Below are positions 18,281 through 27,639 of a stretch of DNA of 64,000 nt, piece after piece. The translations under genes and the position numbers were made by a program. This stretch comes from Eubacterium limosum. GTDB lineage: Bacteria; Bacillota; Clostridia; Eubacteriales; Eubacteriaceae. The notes below the pieces were generated by a model, which ran no database searches, was not told where the DNA came from, and saw only the letters and a program-made list of their open reading frames with translations. The first letter of the stretch is position 1, and every line of letters starts with the position of its first letter. Where the stretch lies: positions 2,604,001 through 2,668,000 of the forward strand of contig NZ_CP019962.1 of the NCBI RefSeq assembly GCF_000807675.2. The letters are read 5' to 3'.

Positions 18281-21200
18281 ATGAAGAAAAATTCAAAAAG
18301 ATTTTTAACAGCATTGCTGGCAGTACTTCTGGTATTACTCACAATGCCAGCAGCCCTGGCACAAAATGCCAGGGAAGGAGATAATCCTGAGATAGAAATA
18401 TATTGTGTTGGGGATGATCGGGCGGTGGCGCCAGGGAATACACTGGAATTATACAGTCTCGCACAAAGTGGTGATAAAATCCAGTCAACATGGAAAGTAG
18501 ATAACGAGGAAATTGCCACCATTAATGAGGAAACAGGCGTTTTGGAAGGCAAAAAAACTGGAACAGTCGTTGTTACGGCAACTGCGAAGAATGATCCCGA
18601 TTTAACATCTTCCAGGTCTTTTTTGGTAGACGCAGGTGTTTGCCGGATATTGGGAAAAGATTCTTATCCAACATTTCAGGACGCGATTAATGCCGCAGAA
18701 ACTGGGGCTGTAATCGAGGTCTTCAAAAACCTGGATTTTAAGGATGAAATAACCATTGATAAAGATCTAACCCTGAAAACCGTTGAGGTAAGTCCAAATG
18801 ATAAGTTTTATGATCGGCCGTTAGTGATGAAACGGCAATCTCAGTCGGCATGTCTGAAAGTAACTGACGGAACACTGACAATGGGAAACCTGATGTGGGA
18901 TGGCAATCGAGATAATTATTCAGGCAGCGTTGCCATGCTCACTATTGAAAAAGGTGCTTCAGTAAATACGTCCCTGAACGGCAATATTTACAGCGCTTCA
19001 TCCAGCGAAAATGGAGGGGGGGTTCTAAACAGGGGAACGCTGACAATGACGCGCTCCTACGTCGCTAATTGTGTGAGCCGGCAAAATGGCGGCGCCATCT
19101 ATAATGAAGGAACCCTGAATGTGGTTTGGAGCGGCTTTGAAAAGAATGCAGCTCAAAATGGCGGTGCTGTTTATAACACGGAAACCGGCAGCGTAAATAT
19201 ATTGACAAAGGATTATGAAGATGCATGGAATACTTTTAGAGAAAACATAGCTGCTAATCTGGGCGGAGGCATTTATAATGCTGGAAGCGTACAAATGGAC
19301 AGTGGTGTTTTTGCAAACAATAGTGGTGCTAAAGGATCGAGTATATACCAAAACGGCACATTGATTATGGATAATAACCCCAAAAAGAAAATTGACCTTA
19401 AAAATGATGAACCTGACAATCTCTATCTGGCTACTGGAAAAGTCATTACTCTGAGTGGGACAGAAATTAACAATCAATCCAATATTTATATTACCAGTGA
19501 AGAAATGGGGCCTGGCAAAAACGTTGATGTTATAAAACAGCAAGACGGTAAAGAGATAACCAGCAGCTACCCTTTTCTTTCTCAAGACGATAATTATAGC
19601 ATTCTTTTTGATTCAAAGAATCGTTCCGTGCTGCAGCTGACAGGAAATAGTAAAATTTATGTGGGCCCTGACGGCAATGACCAGGCTGATGGGTACAGTG
19701 TGGAAAACGCTGTGAAATCCCTTGAAAGAGCCGTTGCGATTGGAAAAGAGCAGCGTAAATTCATCCTTTGCGTGCTGCCTGAAAACGCAAAGGGTGAAAC
19801 CGCGGTTTTAGGCGGCACCGCTGATGTATCAAGGGTCTTGACCGAATTTATCAGCTGTGACGCACAGGGAAACGAAATTGAAGATCCGCAAAAAGCAAAC
19901 ACCGTTACACGTAATAATCCAACGGCTACCGTACAAATTGGAGATCAGGGGATTGTTGGAATTTCAAATATTATTTTTGAAGGCGGCAGCGCAGAGGCAC
20001 AGGTGCCACTCTTTACAGTTAATGGCGGCAATGGATCATCCCTGCTGCTGCAGAAGGGAACTGTTATAAAGAATGCCAAAAGCACAGGCGACTGCGGCGG
20101 TATGCTGATCGGAGTAAAAGGGAATGTTACCATGGATAGCGCGTCTATTCTCAATTGCAGCGCCACAGGCGAAAATAGCGTTGGCGGCATTAAGAATTCT
20201 GGTGACTCTCAGGCGCTCAGTATTGAAAGCGGTACTATATCGGGCTGTAGCGGAACGCTTGCCGGTGGTGTTTATCAGGGTGGATTTAACGAAGGAACTC
20301 CCAGTATGCGTGTGACGGCTGGCGGCGTTATTGATATCTCAAAAAATTATACAGCCAAAGGTGTAATAAATAATATTTATTTGCCAAAGGGCAGTACCCT
20401 TTTGTATGCTGCCGAAGAGCTGAGCGATGGCAGCAACATAGGGATTACCGCTGAAGCAGTACCCACAGAAAAGGAACCAGTGCTGGTTGTAATAGGGCCA
20501 GAAAATTTGGAGGGACCTCTCCCCATTACAATGAAGGGGTTGACTTCTGATTCGGATAACTACAAATTTGCCTATCTTGACGGCGATACCAAAAATAAGA
20601 TTGGCCTTGAGCTGAAACAGAACTTCACCATCGTTGCCGAAGTCGGAGATGGCGGTACCATTAATCCAGCCGGAAGCGTAGCCGTAAAAGAAGGCCAGAA
20701 CCAGAGCTTTGCCATTACCCCAGAAAATGGTTATGAAATTGCCGATGTTATGGTAGACGGTAAAAGCATAGGCGCTCAGGCAGGTTATACCTTTGAAAAC
20801 ATTACCGAAAACCATCGTATTTCGGCAACCTTTAAAGTAAAAACCACCGAGCAGTACAAAATCGAAGTGTCTTCTGAAGGTAATGGGGCTGCAAAAGCCA
20901 GCACCGATAAAGCCAAAAAAGGAACTGTAGTTACCTTAACCGCAACACCAGATAAAGGCTATCAGTTTAAGGAATGGCGGGTGGACGCAGGCGGTGTAAA
21001 AGTTGAAAATAACCAGTTTACCATGGCAGACAGCGATGTGAAAATCACCGCCGTTTTTGAAAAAACCCCAGCCCCGGTACCTGGTGAATACACCATCACC
21101 ATAAACAGTGACGGCAACGGAACCGCCAGTGCCGATACCGCTAAAGCGAAAGCCGGAACCGTGGTTAAGCTAAGCCAAAAAACCAACAAGGGTTATCAAT

Positions 21201-21457
21201 TCAAAGAATGGAAAGTGGAAGCAGGCACAGTGACCATCAAAGACAATCAGTTTACCATGCCAGAAGGCAATGTGGTGATTAAAGCTGTCTTTGAAAAAAC
21301 CGTGACACCTACCCCGACACCATCTCCATCTCCAAGCCCGGTCAACAATGTCAGCACCGGCATTACAAGCAACGAAACCAGCGTTTACAGCGCAGTGGTT
21401 CTGCTGTCGGTGGCGGGGCTTATGGCGCTTGTTATTAAGCGGAAAATGAAGGGGTAA
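18281..21457 (+). CDS. Large surface protein with beta-helix repeats and InlB-type B repeats
   Basis: The 1058-residue protein has a signal peptide (ends near PAALA), an N-terminal Ig-like segment (TINEETGVLEGKKTGTVVVT), then glycine-rich passenger repeats. The latter include GGAIYNEGTL, GGAVYNTETGSV and GGGIYNAGSV, as in Pmp/right-handed beta-helix adhesins. Three C-terminal Listeria-Bacteroides-type repeats follow (about 800-1000), each ending in a (G)YQFKEWKV-like strand. The tail is a proline-rich spacer (PTPTPSPSPSP), VSTGI, a hydrophobic helix and KRKMKG. GAGGAGG precedes the ATG at 18281; an in-frame ATG at 18218 is rejected. It is likely an adhesin anchored to the envelope. Confidence 0.85.
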   Translation: MKKNSKRFLTALLAVLLVLLTMPAALAQNAREGDNPEIEIYCVGDDRAVAPGNTLELYSLAQSGDKIQSTWKVDNEEIATINEETGVLEGKKTGTVVVTATAKNDPDLTSSRSFLVDAGVCRILGKDSYPTFQDAINAAETGAVIEVFKNLDFKDEITIDKDLTLKTVEVSPNDKFYDRPLVMKRQSQSACLKVTDGTLTMGNLMWDGNRDNYSGSVAMLTIEKGASVNTSLNGNIYSASSSENGGGVLNRGTLTMTRSYVANCVSRQNGGAIYNEGTLNVVWSGFEKNAAQNGGAVYNTETGSVNILTKDYEDAWNTFRENIAANLGGGIYNAGSVQMDSGVFANNSGAKGSSIYQNGTLIMDNNPKKKIDLKNDEPDNLYLATGKVITLSGTEINNQSNIYITSEEMGPGKNVDVIKQQDGKEITSSYPFLSQDDNYSILFDSKNRSVLQLTGNSKIYVGPDGNDQADGYSVENAVKSLERAVAIGKEQRKFILCVLPENAKGETAVLGGTADVSRVLTEFISCDAQGNEIEDPQKANTVTRNNPTATVQIGDQGIVGISNIIFEGGSAEAQVPLFTVNGGNGSSLLLQKGTVIKNAKSTGDCGGMLIGVKGNVTMDSASILNCSATGENSVGGIKNSGDSQALSIESGTISGCSGTLAGGVYQGGFNEGTPSMRVTAGGVIDISKNYTAKGVINNIYLPKGSTLLYAAEELSDGSNIGITAEAVPTEKEPVLVVIGPENLEGPLPITMKGLTSDSDNYKFAYLDGDTKNKIGLELKQNFTIVAEVGDGGTINPAGSVAVKEGQNQSFAITPENGYEIADVMVDGKSIGAQAGYTFENITENHRISATFKVKTTEQYKIEVSSEGNGAAKASTDKAKKGTVVTLTATPDKGYQFKEWRVDAGGVKVENNQFTMADSDVKITAVFEKTPAPVPGEYTITINSDGNGTASADTAKAKAGTVVKLSQKTNKGYQFKEWKVEAGTVTIKDNQFTMPEGNVVIKAVFEKTVTPTPTPSPSPSPVNNVSTGITSNETSVYSAVVLLSVAGLMALVIKRKMKG

Positions 21458-21515
21458 AGTAAACAGATAAAAAAGAGCGTATATTTTATTTATGGACCTA
21501 TTAACGTAATATGAT

Positions 21516-21552
21516 AAAAACCAGGCAGTTTCTGTCTGGTTTTTTGTTTTTT
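21516..21552 (+). terminator. Terminator between the surface protein and tetR
   Basis: AAAAACCAGGCAG-TTT-CTGTCTGGTTTTT with T-run; third identical copy of this terminator around the surface genes. Confidence 0.8.
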
Positions 21553-21556
21553 GGCA

Positions 21557-22144
21557 TCAGGCTTCTTCACATTTTATAAAATCAATCCCGCTGAAAACAA
21601 TCTGTTCAGCGATCTGGGCCATTTCATCGATGGACTCCTGCATACCCGTGTCAAGCCAATCTGAGAGCAGGCCAATCCACCCTGATATGATAAAGGAATA
21701 AAAATAGGCAAACCTTGAGGTATCACAGGGGCTGAAAATCATCTGCCAGTTATTATAACAGTGCCGGCGCACCAGTTCCTTAGTGCGGTTGACAAAAGCG
21801 CTGTCGCCGTTGGGGCCCAGGAAAATCTGGAACAGTTCACTGTTCGTCTGGGCAAAACGGAAGATGTCCTTGAAAATGGGCAGAGGCGAGGATTTTAATT
21901 CTTTTACAGAATGGCTGGAAAAGAGCGTGTCCAGCTCCTTAAACAGGTCGTTCTCGATCTGGGTGAGCATGTCGAAAATATCCTTATAATGCAGGTAAAA
22001 GGTTCCGCGGTTAATATCCACAAGGTCGGACAATTCTCTTATAGAAATTTCATTAATGCTTTTTTCTTTTAACAGCTGTGTTAAGCCTTCAATCAAAAGC
22101 TTTCTGGTTTTTCGGACACGCCGGTCTGTTTTTTCTGAAGTCAT
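21557..22144 (-). CDS. TetR-family regulator
   Basis: The 195-residue protein has an N-terminal helix-turn-helix (about 10-58: KLLIEGLTQLLKEKSINEIS, then LVDINRGTFYLHYKDIFDML) and a helical C-terminal ligand domain of the TetR_C type found in clostridial TetR proteins. GGAG is 10 bases before the ATG on the minus strand. It is divergent from the MMPL transporter operon at 22330 with a 185-bp shared control region, so it very likely represses that operon. TetR plus MMPL plus heptad protein is a recurrent Firmicute arrangement. Confidence 0.92.
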   Translation of the reverse strand: MTSEKTDRRVRKTRKLLIEGLTQLLKEKSINEISIRELSDLVDINRGTFYLHYKDIFDMLTQIENDLFKELDTLFSSHSVKELKSSPLPIFKDIFRFAQTNSELFQIFLGPNGDSAFVNRTKELVRRHCYNNWQMIFSPCDTSRFAYFYSFIISGWIGLLSDWLDTGMQESIDEMAQIAEQIVFSGIDFIKCEEA

Positions 22145-22215
22145 TTTAAGATACTCCTTTTTTATTTTTTGTGTATAAAATTTATGAAAAAATTCAACAC
22201 AATTGTGCAGAATGT

Positions 22216-22225
22216 TGATTAATCA
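22216..22225. promoter_or_regulatory. Short palindrome in the tetR/mmpL divergent region
   Basis: TGATTAATCA is a perfect 10-bp palindrome roughly midway between the two starts, a plausible TetR site. A TATAAT at 22272-22277 is the probable -10 for the MMPL gene. Confidence 0.35.
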
Positions 22226-22329
22226 TCAGCTTTTCAAAACATTGTTTATTGTGTTTTTCCTTCTCTTTTATTATAATTTACAGAAGTCAATAAATCAACA
22301 AATGTTTAATAATAGAAAGGAGTTAATTT

Positions 22330-24426
22330 ATGGACCGATTTGCGGGTTTCATTGTAAAGCATCGGAAAACAGTGGTGGTCATCTTTATTTTGGCATCCAT
22401 TGTCTGTATGCTGTTAAGCAATCTGGTCGGGGTCAATTATGACATTATGGATTACCTGCCCGATGGAGCCCCCTCCACTGTTGCGCTGGACACCATGAGT
22501 CAGGAATATGACCAGGCTATTCCGAATATGCGTGTGATGGTAAAAACAGACAGTGTGTCAGAGGCCCTTGACTATAAAGCCAGACTGGCGAGGGTGGAGG
22601 GGGTAGAGGCGGTTGAATGGCTGGACGATGCAGCGGATATCTATGCGCCTATTGAGACCATTGACCAGTCCGTTACAGATGACTGGTACAAGGACGGTAC
22701 AGCCCTGTACAGCGTTACTGTAAAGGACGAAAAGGAAACAGAAGCAGTGAACGCGGTGCGGGAGATCATCGGTGAGGACAACGCAATGACTGGCAGTGCA
22801 GTGGTGAATGCTCTGGCTCCGGTTATCACGTCAAAGGAGATATCGACGATCATGCTCTTTGTCATTCCGCTGATTTTGGCCATTCTTTTTCTGACAACCA
22901 GCTCCTGGTTTGAGCCGCTGCTGTTTATGTTCAGCATTGGTGTTGCCATTTTGATCAACCGGGGTACCAACCTGATGTTTGGTGAAATATCCTTTGTGAC
23001 CAACGCGGCGGGAGCTGTTTTACAGCTGGCCGTTTCGATGGATTACTCCATTTTTCTGCTCCACCGCTTTTCAGAGTTCCGATCCGAAGGGCACGACGTG
23101 TCAGCGGCGATGGTTCTGGCTGTCAAAAAATCCACAGCGTCAATTTTATCCAGCGGTCTGACCACAGTGACAGGCTTTGCGGCTCTGATTCTCATGCAGT
23201 TTAAGATTGGACCGGATATGGGCTGGGTCATGGCAAAGGCCATTCTGTTCAGCCTGATCGCTGTGCTGGTTCTATTACCCGCTGCGGCCATCTGTACCTA
23301 TAAGCTCATTGATAAAACCCGTCACAGGCCCTTTATACCAGGGTTTGAAAGATTCAGCCGCTTTGCACTCAAACTCAGAGCGCCCTTTCTTATTCTTTTC
23401 TGCCTGCTGGTGGTACCCTCGTTTTTAGCCAGCCAGAATAACCAGTTTATATACGGAGCTTCTAAGATTTACAGCAGTGCAGCGACGCAGATGGGAAGAG
23501 ATATGACCGCCATCGAGGAAACTTATGGCAAGTCAAGTCCCCTTGTGCTCATGGTGCCTAAAGGAGATATTGCCAGGGAAAAGCAAATGAATGATGCAAT
23601 CCTGCAGGCGGAAAATGTGACTTCAGTCGTCTCTTATGTGAATACTGTGAGCGATGTTATTCCGCCGGAATTTGCGCCGGAGGGCGAAATCTCAAAGCTT
23701 TATTCAGAGCATTACAGCCGGTTTGTTGTCAATATGGATATTGTGGAAACCGATCCCGGCGCATTTGAAAAAGTGGATGCTGTGCGCGGTATTGCGGCGG
23801 ATTACTATGGTGATGGTGCGCTGATCGCAGGAGATTTGCCAAACGCCGAGGATCTCCGGAACACCATTGTACATGACAATATGTTGGTTAACGGCGTGGC
23901 GGTAGGCTTTGTGTTACTGATTCTGATCTTTAATTTTAAATCACTGAGCCTGCCCTTTATTCTGACATTGGTGATAGAAGGATCGATTTGGCTGAATCTG
24001 GCGGTTCCTTACTTCAGAGGTGAGGAGCTGAACTACATCGCTTATCTGATCACCAGCTCGGTACAGCTTGGTGCCACCATCGATTATGGCATTCTCTTTA
24101 CGGATCGGTTTCTGGAAAACCGCCGTTTGCTGCCCAAAAAGGAGGCGCTGCGCGTAACCATCCAGAGTACAACCGTGTCCATTATGACCTCAGCCTCCAT
24201 TATGACCATTGCCGGGAGCCTGCTTGGCAGGATATCGACCAACGCTGTCCTCAGCCAGCTGGGCTTTTTAATCGGCCGCGGGGCGCTGATCTCTATGACG
24301 CTGGTCATTTTCGTATTGCCCGCTATTTTGAGTGTCTGTGACGGCGTTATTGAGAAAACAACCTGGAAAGCAAGATTTTATAAAAAAAACGATAAATTTG
24401 AAAGGAAAGCAGCTTATGAACATTAG
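22330..24426 (+). CDS. MMPL/RND-family transporter
   Basis: The 698-residue protein has two repeated halves, each with one helix, an extracytoplasmic domain (about 40-165 and 375-515) and a five-helix bundle. Motifs include AVSMDYSIFLLHRF and, in the second half, SSVQLGATIDYGILFTDRF, the paired Asp-containing helix segments of MMPL proteins, which are thought to carry the proton relay. AAAGGAG precedes the ATG. It overlaps the next gene by 11 bases, indicating translational coupling. Likely job: export of lipids, peptides or toxic compounds under control of the divergent TetR. Confidence 0.9.
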   Translation: MDRFAGFIVKHRKTVVVIFILASIVCMLLSNLVGVNYDIMDYLPDGAPSTVALDTMSQEYDQAIPNMRVMVKTDSVSEALDYKARLARVEGVEAVEWLDDAADIYAPIETIDQSVTDDWYKDGTALYSVTVKDEKETEAVNAVREIIGEDNAMTGSAVVNALAPVITSKEISTIMLFVIPLILAILFLTTSSWFEPLLFMFSIGVAILINRGTNLMFGEISFVTNAAGAVLQLAVSMDYSIFLLHRFSEFRSEGHDVSAAMVLAVKKSTASILSSGLTTVTGFAALILMQFKIGPDMGWVMAKAILFSLIAVLVLLPAAAICTYKLIDKTRHRPFIPGFERFSRFALKLRAPFLILFCLLVVPSFLASQNNQFIYGASKIYSSAATQMGRDMTAIEETYGKSSPLVLMVPKGDIAREKQMNDAILQAENVTSVVSYVNTVSDVIPPEFAPEGEISKLYSEHYSRFVVNMDIVETDPGAFEKVDAVRGIAADYYGDGALIAGDLPNAEDLRNTIVHDNMLVNGVAVGFVLLILIFNFKSLSLPFILTLVIEGSIWLNLAVPYFRGEELNYIAYLITSSVQLGATIDYGILFTDRFLENRRLLPKKEALRVTIQSTTVSIMTSASIMTIAGSLLGRISTNAVLSQLGFLIGRGALISMTLVIFVLPAILSVCDGVIEKTTWKARFYKKNDKFERKAAYEH

Positions 24427-26722
24427 AAACAGGAAAGGGTCTGGGGTTTTGGCTGTTGTACTGGCCGTTTTAATGATTTGCGCCAGCACCCCGGCAGCCC
24501 TGGCAGCGCCTGCAACGGCGGAAAAAGATGAAAATGTGTATGTCAATTTGAACAAAAACGGCAGTGTGGAACGCATCTACGTGGTGAATGCCTTTGAGGT
24601 AGAAAGCGCGGGCGCCATCACCGACTATGGCGATTACCAGGATACCCGGAACCTGAGTTCCCAGGCGGCCATTGAGGAAAATGGAACAGCTTACCAGGTG
24701 CAGGCAGCAGAAGGTAAATTCTATTACCAGGGCACCATGAAAACAACCGATACCCCCTGGGTTATCAACCTGAGCTACAATTTGGACGGAAAGAATACAC
24801 TGCCCGAGAATCTGGCAGGAAAAAGCGGACATCTGGTCATTACGATCAGCGTCCGGCAGAACCAGAAAATGGATCCGGCCTTTTTCGACAATTATCTCCT
24901 CCAGGCCAGTGTTAACCTGAACGAAAACTGTAAAAATATTCAGGCGGAAGGAGCGGCCGCTGCCAACGTGGGACGCGACCAACAGCTGCTGTATAATATT
25001 ATGGCAGGACAGGAAAAAGAAATTGTGATTCAGACAGATGTTGTGGATTTTGAGATGGAGGGCATCACCTTTAAGGGGATTCCCATGAGCTTTGATGCAG
25101 ACACGAGCATGATTGATATGAGCGAGCTGGATAAAAAGACAGCCGAAATCAGTGAGGCCGTCGCCGACCTTGACGCAGGTGCGGGTAACATGCGGGAAGG
25201 CGTTTATGCCCTGTCCCAGGGCGCGGATACGCTGGACAGCAGCGCGGCCGCTCTCGCAGAAGGAGCCTGGAGCTTTGATACCTCCGCCGCATTGCTCAGT
25301 GAAAAGACTGACGAGATGGTGAACGGTCTGACGCTTTTAAATAAAGAGACAGCCGGTTTATCATCTGGGGCCAGCGCGCTTTTCGGAGGTGTCAGCGGTT
25401 ATGTGGATGGCGCCAGAACCTTGAGCCAGGTCACCGGCGTGTACATTCAAAACGCTGAAAATCTGGCGGAGGGCACGAAAATCTATGTAAACGCGGCCGA
25501 TCAGCTGGCTGGCAGTATTGCCGGCCTGAAGCAGGTGCCTGGAAGCCTCGAAAACCTCCAGAAGGGCATTGACCAGGCCGCAGATGAGGAACATCTCAAC
25601 CAGCTGGCCGCAGGAAGCCAGGCATTGAGCAGTGGTCTGGCAGACTTGTATGAACAGACCGGAGATCTTGGGAATCTCAGCGGTGTGAGTGAGAAAATAG
25701 ACCAGTTGAAAAGCCAGATGACTGCTGCCGGAGCACTTGTCAGTACGCGTTCACGGGACATTGAAGCTGCCAATTCGACTGTCGGCAGCCTGACTGAAAA
25801 GCTGAAAAATGATCCAGACGCCTATAAGGCTCTGACTGCCGAGGAGTGGGCAGTGCTGGAGGCCAGCCTTGAAGCCGTCGATGCTGACAGCCGGGAGCTG
25901 CTCTCAGTTGGAGAGGGAATCGGCCAGAGCGCGAGCGGGATTCCAGATGTCTCCGGACTGGAAGCGCTGGCAGGTCTGCACGAAGCTGTCGGTGGGCTTT
26001 CAACAGGCGCCGGCAGCCTGAACGCGGGAATAACCTCCCAGGCTGATGGCCTGGCCGCTTTAAAACGTGAGGCAGACACCTCGCTTCCGGCACTGGCTTC
26101 CGGTGTTGGGCAGATAACGTCTGGCGCAGAGGCTTTTCAGCACAGCGGCAGCGGCCAGAAGCTCGCAGAGGGGGCGGATGGTCTGATTGATGGCGGCAGA
26201 AGCCTGTCCACAGCAGCTGACACCCTTGCGGCCAGAGGCCAGGAGCTTGAAAAAGGCGCCGGTGACTTACAGGACGGCAGTGCGCAGCTGTCCGAGGCAA
26301 ACCAAAAAGCAGAAGAAGGCGGAGCGCAGCTTTCGAGCGCGGCCAGGCAGTTGTCAGCGGGGGCAGAGGCTTTGTCGGAAGGGGCTGGAAGCCTGTCGTC
26401 AGGCAGTTCACTGCTGGCACAGGGAATCCAGAATTTGAAATCCGGCGCCGGCGATATGAAGGATGGTACCCAGGCCTTTTCGGATAAAACACAGAATATC
26501 GACGTTGAAATCAATGATCAAATTGATTCAGCAGTGGATAAGCTTACAGGAAAGAACTTCAAGCCAGTCTCCTTTGTATCCAGCCAGAATCAAAATATAG
26601 CCAGCGTGCAGTTCGTCATGATGACAGAGGCCATCAAAAAACAGGAAGAGCCAGCACCGGAAATATCAGCCGAAAAAACAGGCTTCTGGGATAAAGTAAC
26701 CGCATTGTTTAATAAAAAATAG
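24416..26722 (+). CDS. Secreted heptad-repeat protein, partner of the MMPL transporter
   Basis: The 768-residue protein has a signal peptide (ends near PAALAAP) and a beta-rich N-terminal domain (to about 240). A very long stretch of degenerate repeats follows, of the form Leu-x-x-Gly-x-x-x-Leu or GAxxLxxG (about 255-700: for example LSQGADTLDSSAAALAEGAW and LSAGAEALSEGAGSLSSGSS). This is the pattern of YhgE/Pip-type extracytoplasmic domains, predicted to form an extended helical structure. No C-terminal membrane helix is seen; it ends in FWDKVTALFNKK. GAAAGGAAAGC precedes the ATG at 24416. It probably extends the MMPL pump across the cell wall or holds it in a complex. Confidence 0.8.
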   Translation: MNIRNRKGSGVLAVVLAVLMICASTPAALAAPATAEKDENVYVNLNKNGSVERIYVVNAFEVESAGAITDYGDYQDTRNLSSQAAIEENGTAYQVQAAEGKFYYQGTMKTTDTPWVINLSYNLDGKNTLPENLAGKSGHLVITISVRQNQKMDPAFFDNYLLQASVNLNENCKNIQAEGAAAANVGRDQQLLYNIMAGQEKEIVIQTDVVDFEMEGITFKGIPMSFDADTSMIDMSELDKKTAEISEAVADLDAGAGNMREGVYALSQGADTLDSSAAALAEGAWSFDTSAALLSEKTDEMVNGLTLLNKETAGLSSGASALFGGVSGYVDGARTLSQVTGVYIQNAENLAEGTKIYVNAADQLAGSIAGLKQVPGSLENLQKGIDQAADEEHLNQLAAGSQALSSGLADLYEQTGDLGNLSGVSEKIDQLKSQMTAAGALVSTRSRDIEAANSTVGSLTEKLKNDPDAYKALTAEEWAVLEASLEAVDADSRELLSVGEGIGQSASGIPDVSGLEALAGLHEAVGGLSTGAGSLNAGITSQADGLAALKREADTSLPALASGVGQITSGAEAFQHSGSGQKLAEGADGLIDGGRSLSTAADTLAARGQELEKGAGDLQDGSAQLSEANQKAEEGGAQLSSAARQLSAGAEALSEGAGSLSSGSSLLAQGIQNLKSGAGDMKDGTQAFSDKTQNIDVEINDQIDSAVDKLTGKNFKPVSFVSSQNQNIASVQFVMMTEAIKKQEEPAPEISAEKTGFWDKVTALFNKK

Positions 26723-26733
26723 GAACACCATTG

Positions 26734-26767
26734 GCCGCTGTCAAATGTCTGACAGCGGCTGTTTTTT
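26734..26767 (+). terminator. Terminator of the MMPL operon
   Basis: GCCGCTGTCA-AATGTC-TGACAGCGGC perfect 10-bp stem followed by a T-run. Confidence 0.88.
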
Positions 26768-26830
26768 ATCAGCTTTTCATGAAACCACCTGCTTCTGACA
26801 GAGAGAAGCTTTTACAATACCCCTGTACAT

Positions 26831-27606
26831 TTAAGCCGCTTTTGGTATAATGAAGCTGAGTCCAAATTTCCAAAGGAAATTTGGCAGGGAGCAAGGAAAG
26901 AGCCGGCAGGCGAATGGGCGACCGGTAACGAAGCAAACGCAGATGATGAGGAAATTTTCCTGAAAGGAAAAAAGAATTTCCGAAGAATCTGTGCACCTTG
27001 AAACGAGTCCAAATTTCCAAAGGAAATTTGGCAGGGAGCAAGGAAAGAGCCGGCAGGCGAATGAGCGACCGGTAACGAAGCAAACGCAGATGATGAGGAA
27101 ATTTTCCTGAAAGGAAAAAAGAATTTCCGAAGAATCTGTGCACCTTGAAACGAGTCCAAATTTCCAAAGGAAATTTGGCAGGGAGCAAGGAAAGAGCCGA
27201 TAGGCGAATGGGCGACCGGTAACGAAGCAAACGCAGATGATGAGGAAATTTTCCTGAAAGGAAAAAACGGGCTGTCAAAGAAGTGGCCCAGTCCGAGACT
27301 GCGCCTTTTATCCAGATAAGCAAAAAGATCCAAGCGCTGTGGACAACGACTAGGAATCGTGCCGCATTACCGGTACAGCCGGACACTGGCGAGATAAAGC
27401 ATCAACTTTAGAGAAGAAGATATCGTTGTGAAGGGAAGGCCCGCAGGACGCTTTTTTCTTTCTTAGGTAAAAGGCTCCGTCTCTCAGTTTTTTGGTACGC
27501 TGAATTTTCCTAAAAAGAAAAAAGAATTTCCGAAGAATCTGTGCTCCTTAGAAATGAGTCCAAATTTCATCTCCTTTCTTCAACCCGTATCGCCGCGATA
27601 CGGGCT
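26831..27606. repeat. Non-coding repeat element with three 147-bp units
   Basis: Units begin at 26858, 27005 and 27152 with GAGTCCAAATTTCC and are almost identical, period exactly 147 bp. Each holds a hairpin (CCAAATTTCC-AAA-GGAAATTTGG), then GCAGGGAGCAAGGAAAGAGC and CGAAGCAAACGCAGATGATG. The third unit is interrupted at about 27267 by about 236 unrelated bases. Its tail (GAATTTCCGAAGAATCTGTG) resumes at about 27520, and the element ends in hairpin copy 4 (27582-27606). No gene is supported in 26768-27639; frames open on the minus strand simply translate the repeats. Confidence 0.85.
27582..27606. repeat. Hairpin-family copy 4, upstream of polA
   Basis: AACCCGTATCG-CCG-CGATACGGGCT; the last pair but one is G-A mismatched. 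It lies 34 bp before the polA start, so it may be a leader hairpin rather than a terminator. Confidence 0.75.
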
Positions 27607-27639
27607 CACCGACCAAAATTAAATCCATGGAGGATTCAC

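Noticed and set aside
26769-27386. Minus-strand open frames of 173-205 codons with 49-residue repeats
   Set aside because: They only translate the 147-bp DNA repeats; no ribosome binding site, and the 147-bp period being a multiple of three explains why the frames stay open.
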